From DASUTB01 sp036374835 (lineage in GTDB: Bacteria; Actinomycetota; Actinomycetes; Jiangellales; Jiangellaceae), in assembly GCA_036374835.1 (NCBI GenBank), contig DASUTB010000039.1, forward strand, positions 1 to 25,972: DNA of 25,972 nucleotides. The letters are read 5' to 3'. Below the pieces are notes generated by a model. It saw only the letters and a list, made by a program, of their open reading frames with translations. It searched no databases and was not told the DNA's origin. Below are positions 7,331 through 15,051 of the stretch, piece after piece. The position numbers and the translations under genes are program-made. The number at the start of each line of letters is the position of its first letter. The stretch's first letter is position 1.

Positions 7331-8235
7331 GATTCCGGCTTCCTTTCATTCGTTTCAGCGTGCAGCCGAACGCCCCCGGCAAGGTCTCCGAGCGCGTCCA
7401 CCACGCGGTTGCTGATCTGCTCGCCCCGATCGGTATGCAGCGCCACGCCGAAGGCGGCGACCGGTCCAGAGGCGTGCAAGCTTGGGACTCCCAACTCCCG
7501 CAGGTGCTCGACGTACAGGAGGAGGTCTTTCATCATCAAGGCCGAAGTGAGGCCTCCTTCGAGATAGTCGCCCCGGATGATGGACGGGAATCGGTTCTCG
7601 GTCGCCCAGTTCGCGCCGCTGGAGGCATTGATCACCTCCAGCAACCGGCCGACGTCCAGCCCGGCTTTGGCTCCGGCGATGAGGACCTCTGCGGCGGCGG
7701 ACAGGTTGATGCCGTTCAGGAAGTTGTTCAACAGCTTCGCGGTGTGGCCGGCGCCCGGCCCGCCCATGACGAACACCTTGGCCGCGATCAACGCGAAGAC
7801 GGGTCGCACGACCTCAACGGCGGACTCATCACCGCCGACCATGAGCGTCAGCGAACCCTTCTCGGCCGCCGCCGCACCACCGGAGACACCGGCGTCCACA
7901 TACCGCGCGCCCTGTCGGGCGAGCCTGGCGTGGATGCGCCGCGTCGACTCGGGCGCCGATGTGCTCAGATCAACGACGACCGACCCCTGCCGCAGCGCGT
8001 GCTCGAGCCCGTCCGGGCCGAAAACGACGTCCTCAACGACCGCGCTGGACGGCAGCGACATCAGGATCACGTCACACCGCCGGGCCACGTCCGCGAGGCC
8101 GGTGGCCGCGACCGCTCCGGACCGTTCGACGTTCTCGCGGACCGGATCGAACCCGATGACCGCGGTCCCGTTCGCGACGATGTTGCGGGCCATCCTCGAG
8201 CCCATGTTCCCCAGTCCGACGAAGCCGACGTTCAT
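7327..8235 (-). CDS. NAD(P)-dependent beta-hydroxyacid dehydrogenase (3-hydroxyisobutyrate dehydrogenase family), copy 1
   Basis: A 302-residue enzyme of the same family as 6006-6926. It has MNVGFVGLGNMGSRM at the N-terminus, DAGVSGGAAAAEKG (114-127) for substrate binding, and catalytic K167 in GAGHTAKLLNN. The C-terminal domain carries SSGANWATENRFP and MMKDLLLYVEHL. Cofactor choice is unclear: D30 after the second strand (GFDPVREN) favours NAD over NADP. It begins 3 bp after the metallo-hydrolase gene and overlaps the cupin start by 4 bp. Having two such enzymes in one operon suggests two hydroxyacid/semialdehyde conversions, or one substrate with two stereoisomers; this is inference. Confidence 0.93.
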   Translation of the reverse strand: MNVGFVGLGNMGSRMARNIVANGTAVIGFDPVRENVERSGAVAATGLADVARRCDVILMSLPSSAVVEDVVFGPDGLEHALRQGSVVVDLSTSAPESTRRIHARLARQGARYVDAGVSGGAAAAEKGSLTLMVGGDESAVEVVRPVFALIAAKVFVMGGPGAGHTAKLLNNFLNGINLSAAAEVLIAGAKAGLDVGRLLEVINASSGANWATENRFPSIIRGDYLEGGLTSALMMKDLLLYVEHLRELGVPSLHASGPVAAFGVALHTDRGEQISNRVVDALGDLAGGVRLHAETNERKPES

Positions 8236-8238
8236 GCG

Positions 8239-9033
8239 CTACCTCACCCGCACGCCGCGACCCGGCTCATCCGCCGACATGGCGGTGAACCGGTCGAATA
8301 CGAGCGGATCGTGCCCGGCGACGTACGCGATGCCCGGGCGCTGTGCGAGCCCGGAGACGATGTCGAACGCCTGGTACATCCGCTCCAGGTCGTGCACCAT
8401 CAGGAACGGCCGGTCCAGCAGTACCTCGTCGTAGTAGTGCACCGCGTCGGAGGCCAGCAGCACCTCGCCGCCTTCGGCGTCCACCAGCACGATGAGCTGT
8501 CCCGGCGTGTGACCCCCGACCTCGATCACCGTGACGCCCGGGGCGACGTCCAGCACACCCGACATCCGGCGTACCCGCCCGGCCTCCTCGTAGGCCCGGA
8601 TCAACCCGATGTCGTCGGGCTCGACGGCATGCGCGAACAGCGGCCGGCGAGCTGCGGGGCCGGACCAGAAGTCCAGTTCACGGGACGAGATCACGAACGT
8701 CGCGTTCGGGAACAGCGACACGTTTCCCGTGTGGTCGTAGTGCCCGTGCGTGATGACGACGGTCTCCACCGAGGCGGGGTCCACGCCGAGCCGAGCCAGC
8801 CCGTCGGGAACCGCCAGGGTCATCTCCCGGCCGCGCGGTACGCCGACTTCCGGGGTGAATCCGGTGTCGACGACCACCGTTCTTGCGGCGCTCCTGATCA
8901 CCCAGAAGAAGTAGTCCATCACCAACGACGGGTTCTCGGCGTCCCCGTACATGTGGTGATTGAGATACACCGAAGCGGCATCGGTCTTGCGGGTGGCGTA
9001 GCGCACCGCGTACACCTCGTACGGCTGCGTCAT
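8239..9033 (-). CDS. Metallo-beta-lactamase fold hydrolase, N-acyl-homoserine-lactonase-like
   Basis: A 264-residue MBL-fold protein. The dinuclear zinc motif is THGHYDHTGN (H96, H98, D100, H101). A later GGHTPGQ supplies the next His, ASDAVHYYDE the bridging Asp, and YVAGHDPLVFD the last His. The N-terminal VVVDTGFTPEVG strand is typical of the AttM/AiiA-like lactonase group. In a catabolic operon it more likely opens a lactone or hydrolyses an ester of the pathway than degrades quorum signals. The ATG at 9033 overlaps the LivM stop by 4 bp. The signature is strong; the substrate is inferred. Confidence 0.92.
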   Translation of the reverse strand: MTQPYEVYAVRYATRKTDAASVYLNHHMYGDAENPSLVMDYFFWVIRSAARTVVVDTGFTPEVGVPRGREMTLAVPDGLARLGVDPASVETVVITHGHYDHTGNVSLFPNATFVISSRELDFWSGPAARRPLFAHAVEPDDIGLIRAYEEAGRVRRMSGVLDVAPGVTVIEVGGHTPGQLIVLVDAEGGEVLLASDAVHYYDEVLLDRPFLMVHDLERMYQAFDIVSGLAQRPGIAYVAGHDPLVFDRFTAMSADEPGRGVRVR

Positions 9034-10064
9034 CGAGCCATGGCTCCTTCCGTATCGGGCGCCTGCTCGGCCTTGACGCTCGCCGGCGTCGACTCACCGT
9101 GTCCACGGCGCTTGGCGATCACTCCGAGAATCCCCTTCGGGAGGAAGAGGATGACGAGCATGAGGATCAAGCCGTACACGAGCGAGGCGAGGCCGGGAAT
9201 CGACCCGGCGACGGTGTTGACCTGTGCGACGACCGGCTGCAGGACCGCTTCGCCGAGAACTCCGCCCATCAGCTGCCCAGCGCCGCCCAGGATTCCGGCG
9301 ACGACCGGATCCAGGGTGGCGTGCACACCGAAGGCGGTGTCCGAGTCCATCAGCTTGTACGTCGCCAGGTAGAAGACGCCCGCCATCGCCGCCATCGCCG
9401 CGCTGATGGCCATCGCGATCACCTTGAGTTTCAGGACGCGCACGCCGAGCGCCGCGGCCGCGTCCTGATCGTCGCGGATCGCGCGTAGCTTGAGACCGAA
9501 CTGCGACCGGGCGATCACCCAGAGTGTTCCGGTCGCGACCGTCGCCACGGCGAGGGCGAGGAAGTAGTACGTCTTGATGTTCGGGAACTGCAGGCCGAGC
9601 ACGTCGACGTCCGCCGAGAACGGAATGTTCAGCCCGTACTGCCCGCCCGTGTAGTCCGAGAAGTAGCGCACGAGCTCGAACAGCGACACCACCAGGAAGA
9701 AGGTGACGACGGCGAAGTAATGCCCGCGCAGCCGCAGCATCGCGTAGCCGACACCGGCGGCGAACGCGGCGGTGACCGCCATCGCCGGAACGAGTCCGAC
9801 CAGCAGCGGGATCCCGGCCTCCTGCTGCATGATTCCGGCGACGTAGGCGCCCACTCCGAAGAAAGCCAACTGCGCGAGTGACCACTGCCCGGCGTATCCG
9901 GCCATCAGGTTCCAGCTCTGCGCGACCGCCGAGAAGAGCAGGGCGAGCGTCAGGACGCGGATCCAGAACGGCTGCTGGATCGCGAGCCCGACTGCGACGA
10001 CCCCGGCGAGGCCGGCGGCGACGAGCGCGATCTGCCGGAACAGACGTTTACTGGCGACGGTCAT
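9030..10064 (-). CDS. livM: Branched-chain amino acid-type ABC transporter permease LivM
   Basis: A 344-residue membrane permease, half of the LIV-type importer channel. It is rich in hydrophobic helices and contains the LivM signatures WNLMAGYAGQWSLAQLAFFGVGAYVAG, LRLRGHYFAVVTFFLVV and the coupling region LRAIRDDQDAAAALGVRVLKLKVIAMAISA. The C-terminus carries a charged cytoplasmic tail of about 30 residues after FLPKGILGVIAKRRG. The ATG at 10064 is preceded by a G-rich GGGAAGGGG and overlaps the livH stop by 4 bp. The transporter genes sit inside the catabolic operon, so the imported solute is probably the pathway substrate, not necessarily an amino acid; LIV family systems also import aromatic acids, amides and short organic acids. 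Confidence 0.95.
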   Translation of the reverse strand: MTVASKRLFRQIALVAAGLAGVVAVGLAIQQPFWIRVLTLALLFSAVAQSWNLMAGYAGQWSLAQLAFFGVGAYVAGIMQQEAGIPLLVGLVPAMAVTAAFAAGVGYAMLRLRGHYFAVVTFFLVVSLFELVRYFSDYTGGQYGLNIPFSADVDVLGLQFPNIKTYYFLALAVATVATGTLWVIARSQFGLKLRAIRDDQDAAAALGVRVLKLKVIAMAISAAMAAMAGVFYLATYKLMDSDTAFGVHATLDPVVAGILGGAGQLMGGVLGEAVLQPVVAQVNTVAGSIPGLASLVYGLILMLVILFLPKGILGVIAKRRGHGESTPASVKAEQAPDTEGAMAR

Positions 10065-10918
10065 ACCCGCCCCTTCCCGAGAATCCCGCGAGGTCGGACG
10101 AGGAGCACCAGCAGGACGAGCAGGAACAACGCCGTGTTCGTCAGTGCCGAGCTCAGGTACACGGTTACCGCGGACAGCACCAGTGCGACGAGCACCGAGG
10201 CGATGGCCCCGCCCCAGATGTCGCCGAGTCCGCCGATGATCACAATGGCGAACGCGATGATCGCGAACGCCAGGCCGCTCTCGGACCCGAAGGTGATGTA
10301 GGTCGCGATGATGCCGCCGGCCGCGCCGGCCAGAGCCGCACCGACGGTGAACGCCAGCAGGGACAGCGCTCGGTCGTTGATGCCGAGCAGTTGCACGGCG
10401 GTCCGGTCGTCGGTCACCGCCTGCACCGCCTTGCCCACCCTCGTGCGGTTCAGCAACAGGACGGTCGCGGTTCCCAGCGCGACGGCGAACACGAACGCGA
10501 TCACCTGCGTCACGGGGATCGGGATCGAACCCAGATACCACCTGCCGAAGTCGGCGTGCACCGTCCGGAAGTTCGATCCGGAGAAGATCAATAGCAACGC
10601 CGCGACGACGCTGGAGAAACCGATCAGGGCGAACATCCGGACGAGCGGACTGTTGACCGTGAAGCGCAGGTACGCCACATAGAGCAACGCCCCGATCGCG
10701 CCCACGACGATCATGTCGACCAGGACCAGAACGAACGGGTCCCAACCCAGGTACTGGTTGAGATAGAACGTCGAGTACGAGCCGAGGATGATCATGGCTC
10801 CGTGCGCGAAGTTGACGATGTCCAGCACGCCCAGGATGATGTTCAGCCCCAGCGAGAGGACGAAGTACACACCTGCGAGCAGGACCGACGACACGAGTAC
10901 GTTGGCGAGGATATCCAT
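10061..10918 (-). CDS. livH: Branched-chain amino acid-type ABC transporter permease LivH
   Basis: A 285-residue integral membrane protein with about eight hydrophobic helices. It shows the LivH signature near the N-terminus (YFVLSLGLNIILGVLDIVNFAHGA), the RTRVGKAVQAVTDDRTAVQLLGI coupling loop facing the ATPases, and the GGLGDIWGGAIAS segment before the last helices. The protein ends at VRPRGILGKGRV, the usual position. The ATG at 10918 abuts the stop of livF with no gap, and the gene overlaps livM by 4 bp. It forms the membrane channel with LivM. Confidence 0.95.
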   Translation of the reverse strand: MDILANVLVSSVLLAGVYFVLSLGLNIILGVLDIVNFAHGAMIILGSYSTFYLNQYLGWDPFVLVLVDMIVVGAIGALLYVAYLRFTVNSPLVRMFALIGFSSVVAALLLIFSGSNFRTVHADFGRWYLGSIPIPVTQVIAFVFAVALGTATVLLLNRTRVGKAVQAVTDDRTAVQLLGINDRALSLLAFTVGAALAGAAGGIIATYITFGSESGLAFAIIAFAIVIIGGLGDIWGGAIASVLVALVLSAVTVYLSSALTNTALFLLVLLVLLVRPRGILGKGRV

Positions 10919-11662
10919 CTACCCGGCCGTCCTCTCGTCGAGTGTATGGCCGAGATAGACCGCGGCCAGCGCATCGGGATCGCCGCGAAACTCCGAGCCG
11001 TCGCCGTCGTAGACCTTGCGGCCCTCATGCAGGACGACGAGGTGATCCGCGACACCGAGGACGCGACCCACCTCTTGCTCGACCAGGATGATGCTCATCC
11101 CGCGATCGATCAGCAGCGGCAGCGTGCGGTAGATCTCGTCGATGATGAACGGCGCCAGCCCCAGGGACGGCTCGTCGACGAGCAGGCAGGTCGGGCGGGA
11201 CATCAGCGCCCGCCCGACCGCCACCATCTGCTGTTCCCCACCGCTGAGCACCGCCGCCGGACGATCGAGGATGTCATCGAGAGCCGGAAAGAGTTCGACG
11301 ACCTCACGCTCGCGCTCCCGGCGCTCTGCGCGGTCGGCGCGAAAGGCGCCGAGCTCAAGGTTGTCCCTGACGGTCAGCGAGGGAAACAGCCGCCTTCCCT
11401 CTTGGACCATGGCGATCCCCTTGCGGGCGCGGGCGTCGGGGGGCATCGATCCGATATCGATGCCCCGCCATACGACCCGGCCGGCGCGCAGCGGCACGAC
11501 CCCGGTCAGGGCGCGAAGCAGAGTCGACTTTCCCGCCCCGTTGGGTCCGATCACGCCGAGCAGCGTGCCCTCCGCCAAGGCGACGGAGAGGCCCTCGACG
11601 GCGACGAGGTCGCCGTATCCGGCGGATACCTCAACGCCGCTGAGCAAGGGTACTTCCGGCAC
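10919..11662 (-). CDS. livF: LIV-type ABC transporter ATP-binding protein LivF
   Basis: A 247-residue ATPase with canonical motifs: Walker A GPNGAGKS (39-46), Q-loop region AMVQEGRRLFPSLTVRDNLELG (the LivF-specific EGRRLFP), signature LSGGEQQMVAVGRAL, Walker B LLVDEPSLGLAP and the switch Gln/His region LVEQEV. EGRRLFP separates it from LivG. The GTG at 11662 is chosen for length and for the GGTGAG upstream. It follows the binding-protein gene by 18 bp and abuts livH. It powers import together with LivG at 12937-13752. Confidence 0.95.
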   Translation of the reverse strand: MPEVPLLSGVEVSAGYGDLVAVEGLSVALAEGTLLGVIGPNGAGKSTLLRALTGVVPLRAGRVVWRGIDIGSMPPDARARKGIAMVQEGRRLFPSLTVRDNLELGAFRADRAERREREREVVELFPALDDILDRPAAVLSGGEQQMVAVGRALMSRPTCLLVDEPSLGLAPFIIDEIYRTLPLLIDRGMSIILVEQEVGRVLGVADHLVVLHEGRKVYDGDGSEFRGDPDALAAVYLGHTLDERTAG

Positions 11663-11680
11663 GTTGTCTCACCCGCCCGT

Positions 11681-12934
11681 TCAGTCGACGAAGACTGGAT
11701 CCGCCGAGGCGATGTCCTCGGGGAAGACGGTGCGCGGCTTGCCGTCCTGCCACTGCACGATCACCGGGACGGCGTCCTTCAACTGACCGTTCTCCTCGAA
11801 CTCGAGTGCGCCGCTGGAGACCATCGCGGCCGGTCCCTCCTCGATGCGCAGCTCGGCCAGCGCGTCACGCACCGCCACCGGATCGCGCGAGCCGGCGTCC
11901 TCCAGCGCGGCGGCGATGCCGTAGACCGCCGCACAGTCCTCGCCCGCTTCCTGCCCGGCGAAGTCGAACTCCGGATTGCGCTCGACGAACTGCTCCCCGA
12001 ACTCCTCGGCACCCGGGAGGTCCCAGTTCCACCCGGCACTGGTGAAGACTCCGTCGCCCACCTCGCCGACCGTTTCGAAGTAGTGCGGATTCACGAGTGC
12101 CGAACCCGCGCCCAGGATCGGGCCGGTGTAGCCGTGCGAAGCCAACGCCTCCTGCAGGACCTGCATGTCGGCGAGACCCGCCTGGGCGAAGAGGAACTGC
12201 GGGTCGCCGGACAGGACCGTGATCGCCAACGAGTTCGCGTCGGTGAGGCCGGGCTCGAAGTACTCTTCGTTCGCCACCTGCACGCCGGCGTTCTCGAGTC
12301 GCTGGACCGCCGCCTCGGCGGACACCTGAGCCGACGACGTGTTCTCCGCGACCACCGCCGCCGTCGTGATCTCATAGCCGTTGTCCTCGGCGAGTTGGAG
12401 GACGACGTTCACACCCTGCTCGCCCATCACACTGGCGGGTGCGGGGATCTTGAAGATGAACTGGTACCCCTGCTCCACGATGTCGTCCGCGAACGACTCG
12501 GTGACCAGCGGCACCTGGTTCTGCTCGAGTACCGGAGCGATGGCCAGCGTGTACGAACTGGCCCAGGCGCCGATCATCGCCGACAGGTCGTTGTTGTCGA
12601 TGAGGCTCTGCGCCTGGTTCGCCACCTGTCCGGGCTGTGCGTTCCCGGTGTCCTGCTTGCGAAGCTCCAAGGGCGCCCCGCCGAGTGCCTCGATCCCGCC
12701 GGCGTCGTTGATCTGCTCGACGCACAGGGACGCACCGAGGTTGGCCTGCGTGCCGTTGTCGGCGAACGGGCCGGACATGGGCGAGATCAGGCCGATCTGT
12801 ACCGGCTCCGACGAGTCCCCGCCGGACGCCGTGTCGTCGCCGCCGCAAGCGGCCAGGGTCAGGCCCGCGGCTGCGAACCCTGCGACGGCGGCCATCCGCC
12901 GCCGGCTACGCACTCCATGCTGAGAATTTGGCAT
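11681..12934 (-). CDS. LIV-type ABC transporter substrate-binding lipoprotein
   Basis: A 417-residue type I periplasmic-binding-fold protein (Peripla_BP_6 group). A twin-arginine-containing signal (RRRMAAVAGFAAAGLTLAAC) ends in a lipobox with Cys30, so the mature protein would be lipid-anchored outside the membrane. The mature domain opens with PVQIGLISPMSGPFADNG, typical of LivK-like proteins, followed by GASLCVEQINDAGGI. The ATG at 12934 has AAAGGAGC nine bases upstream. It is placed between livG (2 bp gap) and livF (18 bp gap). Ligand residues cannot be assigned reliably; the operon context suggests a carboxylate or similar catabolic substrate. Confidence 0.94.
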   Translation of the reverse strand: MPNSQHGVRSRRRMAAVAGFAAAGLTLAACGGDDTASGGDSSEPVQIGLISPMSGPFADNGTQANLGASLCVEQINDAGGIEALGGAPLELRKQDTGNAQPGQVANQAQSLIDNNDLSAMIGAWASSYTLAIAPVLEQNQVPLVTESFADDIVEQGYQFIFKIPAPASVMGEQGVNVVLQLAEDNGYEITTAAVVAENTSSAQVSAEAAVQRLENAGVQVANEEYFEPGLTDANSLAITVLSGDPQFLFAQAGLADMQVLQEALASHGYTGPILGAGSALVNPHYFETVGEVGDGVFTSAGWNWDLPGAEEFGEQFVERNPEFDFAGQEAGEDCAAVYGIAAALEDAGSRDPVAVRDALAELRIEEGPAAMVSSGALEFEENGQLKDAVPVIVQWQDGKPRTVFPEDIASADPVFVD

Positions 12935-12936
12935 CT

Positions 12937-13752
12937 TTAGCTCCTTTGACTTCCTTGTTCGGATTGCTGCTCGACGCTCTGGTCGGGCTTGCCGTCCGGC
13001 CCGGCGACCGGCGCAGCTTGTGTTGCGCCGTTCTGGCCCAGGTAGGCCTGCTTCACTTGTGGTGACTCGAGTACCTGGTCCACCTCGCCGTGCGCGATGA
13101 TCTTGCCTTTTTCGAACACCACCAGGGTCTGGGCCAGCCGGCGCAGCGCCCGGAGAACGTGTTCGACGAGAATGAGATGGATGCCGTCCCGGTGGAGCCC
13201 GGTGAGTATCTCCACCACGTCCTCGATCTCGGTGTCGCTCAGGCCCTCGAATACCTCGTCGAGGAGCAGCAGCTTCGGGCCGATCGCCATGCCTCGGGCC
13301 ATCTCGAGCTTCTTGCGGACCGCCAGTGGGAGGCCACCGGCGTGGTTGTTCGTGTGCTCGGCGATCCCCAGCCGCACCAGTAGCTCATCGGCTCTTCTCT
13401 CGAGCTCTGCCGTGCGAGCCTTGTTCGCCGCGGTGAGCGCGACGAGGACGTTCTCGCGGACGGTCATCTGCGCGAACGGCCGCGGTATCTGAAACGTGCG
13501 GGCGACGCCGGCGTGCGCCATCGTGGTGGGGTTCGTCCGTTTGCCCAGCCTCGTGCCGAGGGCCTCGACGCTGCCGCTGGTCGGTCTCCTGGCACCGGCG
13601 ATCACGGCCAGGCACGTCGATTTGCCCGCGCCGTTCGGACCGATGACTCCGACGATGCCGGAGTCCGGCTCGACCCGAAGGCTCACATCGTCGAGCGCCT
13701 TGACGCCACCGAACGCGACGGTGACGTTCTCCAAAGCGACGAGCGCGCTCAC
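12937..13752 (-). CDS. livG: LIV-type ABC transporter ATP-binding protein LivG
   Basis: A 271-residue ATPase. Walker A is GPNGAGKS (38-45) and the LivG-type VARTFQIPRPFAQMTVRENVLVAL segment follows. The signature is atypical: where LSGGQ is expected it reads GGLPLAVRKKLEMAR, and Walker B reads LLLDEVFEGLSDTE with Val after DE. Related DEVMAGL-type LivG proteins exist, so this is a subfamily trait and probably not loss of function. A ~30-residue polar C-terminal tail (Gln, Ser and Glu rich) follows the last domain element QAYLGQNG. The GTG at 13752 is preceded by TAGGAGACC. It is the first transporter gene of the operon, 46 bp after the alpha/beta hydrolase gene. Confidence 0.93.
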   Translation of the reverse strand: MSALVALENVTVAFGGVKALDDVSLRVEPDSGIVGVIGPNGAGKSTCLAVIAGARRPTSGSVEALGTRLGKRTNPTTMAHAGVARTFQIPRPFAQMTVRENVLVALTAANKARTAELERRADELLVRLGIAEHTNNHAGGLPLAVRKKLEMARGMAIGPKLLLLDEVFEGLSDTEIEDVVEILTGLHRDGIHLILVEHVLRALRRLAQTLVVFEKGKIIAHGEVDQVLESPQVKQAYLGQNGATQAAPVAGPDGKPDQSVEQQSEQGSQRS

Positions 13753-13798
13753 TTGGTCTCCTATCTGCAGAAGGTGTCGATCGCGTGGTCTGAGGTGA

Positions 13799-15037
13799 TC
13801 AGGCCGCAGCGGTTGCCTCCAGTTCGTCGAGCACGGGCACGAGGTAGCGGCGGAAAGCGGCCGGATCCTCGCTCATCGGGAAATGCCCGGACCCCGGCAT
13901 CTCCACGAGCGTGCCGCCCAGGCGCTGCGCCGCCGCCCGGCTCATCTCTGTGGTCGCCGAGTAGTCGTACTCGCCGCTGAACACCCACAGCGGGCAGGTG
14001 GCCCGGGCCAGGGTGGGTGCCACACGCGGCAGGTCGTCCGAGTAGAAGTAGGTGTCGCCCTGGTACACACCCGGCCCTGACTGGGCGTAACCCCACAGCG
14101 TCTGCGCGCGGGTCGCCTTCGGACTGCTCGGCGCGATCAATCCACCCACCCAGCTGGTGAGGAAGTGGGAGTGATCGACTTCCAGGTGATTGGTCTCCGG
14201 CACGAACCGCCCCGGATTGCCCAGGCCGCCTTCGAGCGCCAGCGCGGCGGTGAAGCGCTCGCCTTGCACGCAGGCCATGTAGAGCGCGATCGCCCCGCCC
14301 ATCGAGCAGCCCATGAGGATGGGCGATTCGAGCCCGAGTGCGTCTACCACGGCCAGGACGGTGGCCGCGTACCGGTCCGTGGTCAGGCGGTACGTGCGCT
14401 CCTGCCAGTCCGGCGGCGGATCCGACCGACCATGCCAGGGCATGTCGAAGGCGACGAACCGGAAGCGCCCGGTCAGCTCCTCGTCCTCGAGGAGATAGCG
14501 GAACTGCCTCGAGTCGGCGCCCGCGGTATGCAGGCAGACGATGGTGCGCTCGCCCGAGCCGCTCGACTCCACGTAGATACGCTGCGACTCCCCGCCGATC
14601 ACCACCGTGAGGTACCGGCCCTCGATCGGACTCAGGCCGGTCCCCGGGGACGGCGGGTCGACGTGCCGGGCCGGCCGCGGCGACCGAGCCTGCCGCAATG
14701 CCTCGAAGATCCGGTCCACGACCGGCGCATACTCCGCCCATCGCGCCCGGTCGCCGGTCACGCACTCCCAGCCGAGCGCCGCGCGCATCGCCTGCGCGGT
14801 CGTGTAGCCCCTCGGCGGCGGCTCCTGCACGAATCTTTGCCAGTCCGCTGCGCCGACGGCGAACCGGAACTCGCTGCCGGGCTCGTGCGTGGAGAACGTC
14901 ACGTCGTTCTGATCGATCTTCACGGTGAGCTCCGCGTCACCGATGCCGATGTCGAAGGCGATCGCCCCCATCGCCGGAAGGCCGCCGCCCGAGAACCACG
15001 TCGCCAAGCTCGAGACGGCTTCGTCCGCAGTGATCAC
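13799..15037 (-). CDS. Alpha/beta hydrolase with ~135-residue N-terminal extension
   Basis: A 412-residue protein. Residues ~140-405 are a standard alpha/beta hydrolase: oxyanion strand TIVCLHTAGADSRQF, FDMPWHGRSDPP, nucleophile elbow GCSMGGA (S245), acid D358 in GEYDYS, and H385 in GSGHFPMS. Residues 1-135 are separate; the strand-rich stretch GDAELTVKIDQNDVTFSTHEP followed by helices resembles an SCP2-like lipid-binding domain, a tentative suggestion. The GTG at 15037 has GAGGGGG upstream, and the region before it shadows the aldehyde dehydrogenase end. It starts 14 bp after the aldehyde dehydrogenase gene. It may hydrolyse an ester, lactone or CoA-thioester of the imported compound. Confidence 0.88.
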   Translation of the reverse strand: MITADEAVSSLATWFSGGGLPAMGAIAFDIGIGDAELTVKIDQNDVTFSTHEPGSEFRFAVGAADWQRFVQEPPPRGYTTAQAMRAALGWECVTGDRARWAEYAPVVDRIFEALRQARSPRPARHVDPPSPGTGLSPIEGRYLTVVIGGESQRIYVESSGSGERTIVCLHTAGADSRQFRYLLEDEELTGRFRFVAFDMPWHGRSDPPPDWQERTYRLTTDRYAATVLAVVDALGLESPILMGCSMGGAIALYMACVQGERFTAALALEGGLGNPGRFVPETNHLEVDHSHFLTSWVGGLIAPSSPKATRAQTLWGYAQSGPGVYQGDTYFYSDDLPRVAPTLARATCPLWVFSGEYDYSATTEMSRAAAQRLGGTLVEMPGSGHFPMSEDPAAFRRYLVPVLDELEATAAA

Positions 15038-15051
15038 GCGCCGCCCCCTCG

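Noticed and set aside
12937..13752. LivG as an inactive ATPase because of its missing LSGGQ
   Set aside because: Walker A and B and the rest of the fold are intact, and similar DEV-type LivG proteins seem to form a normal subfamily.
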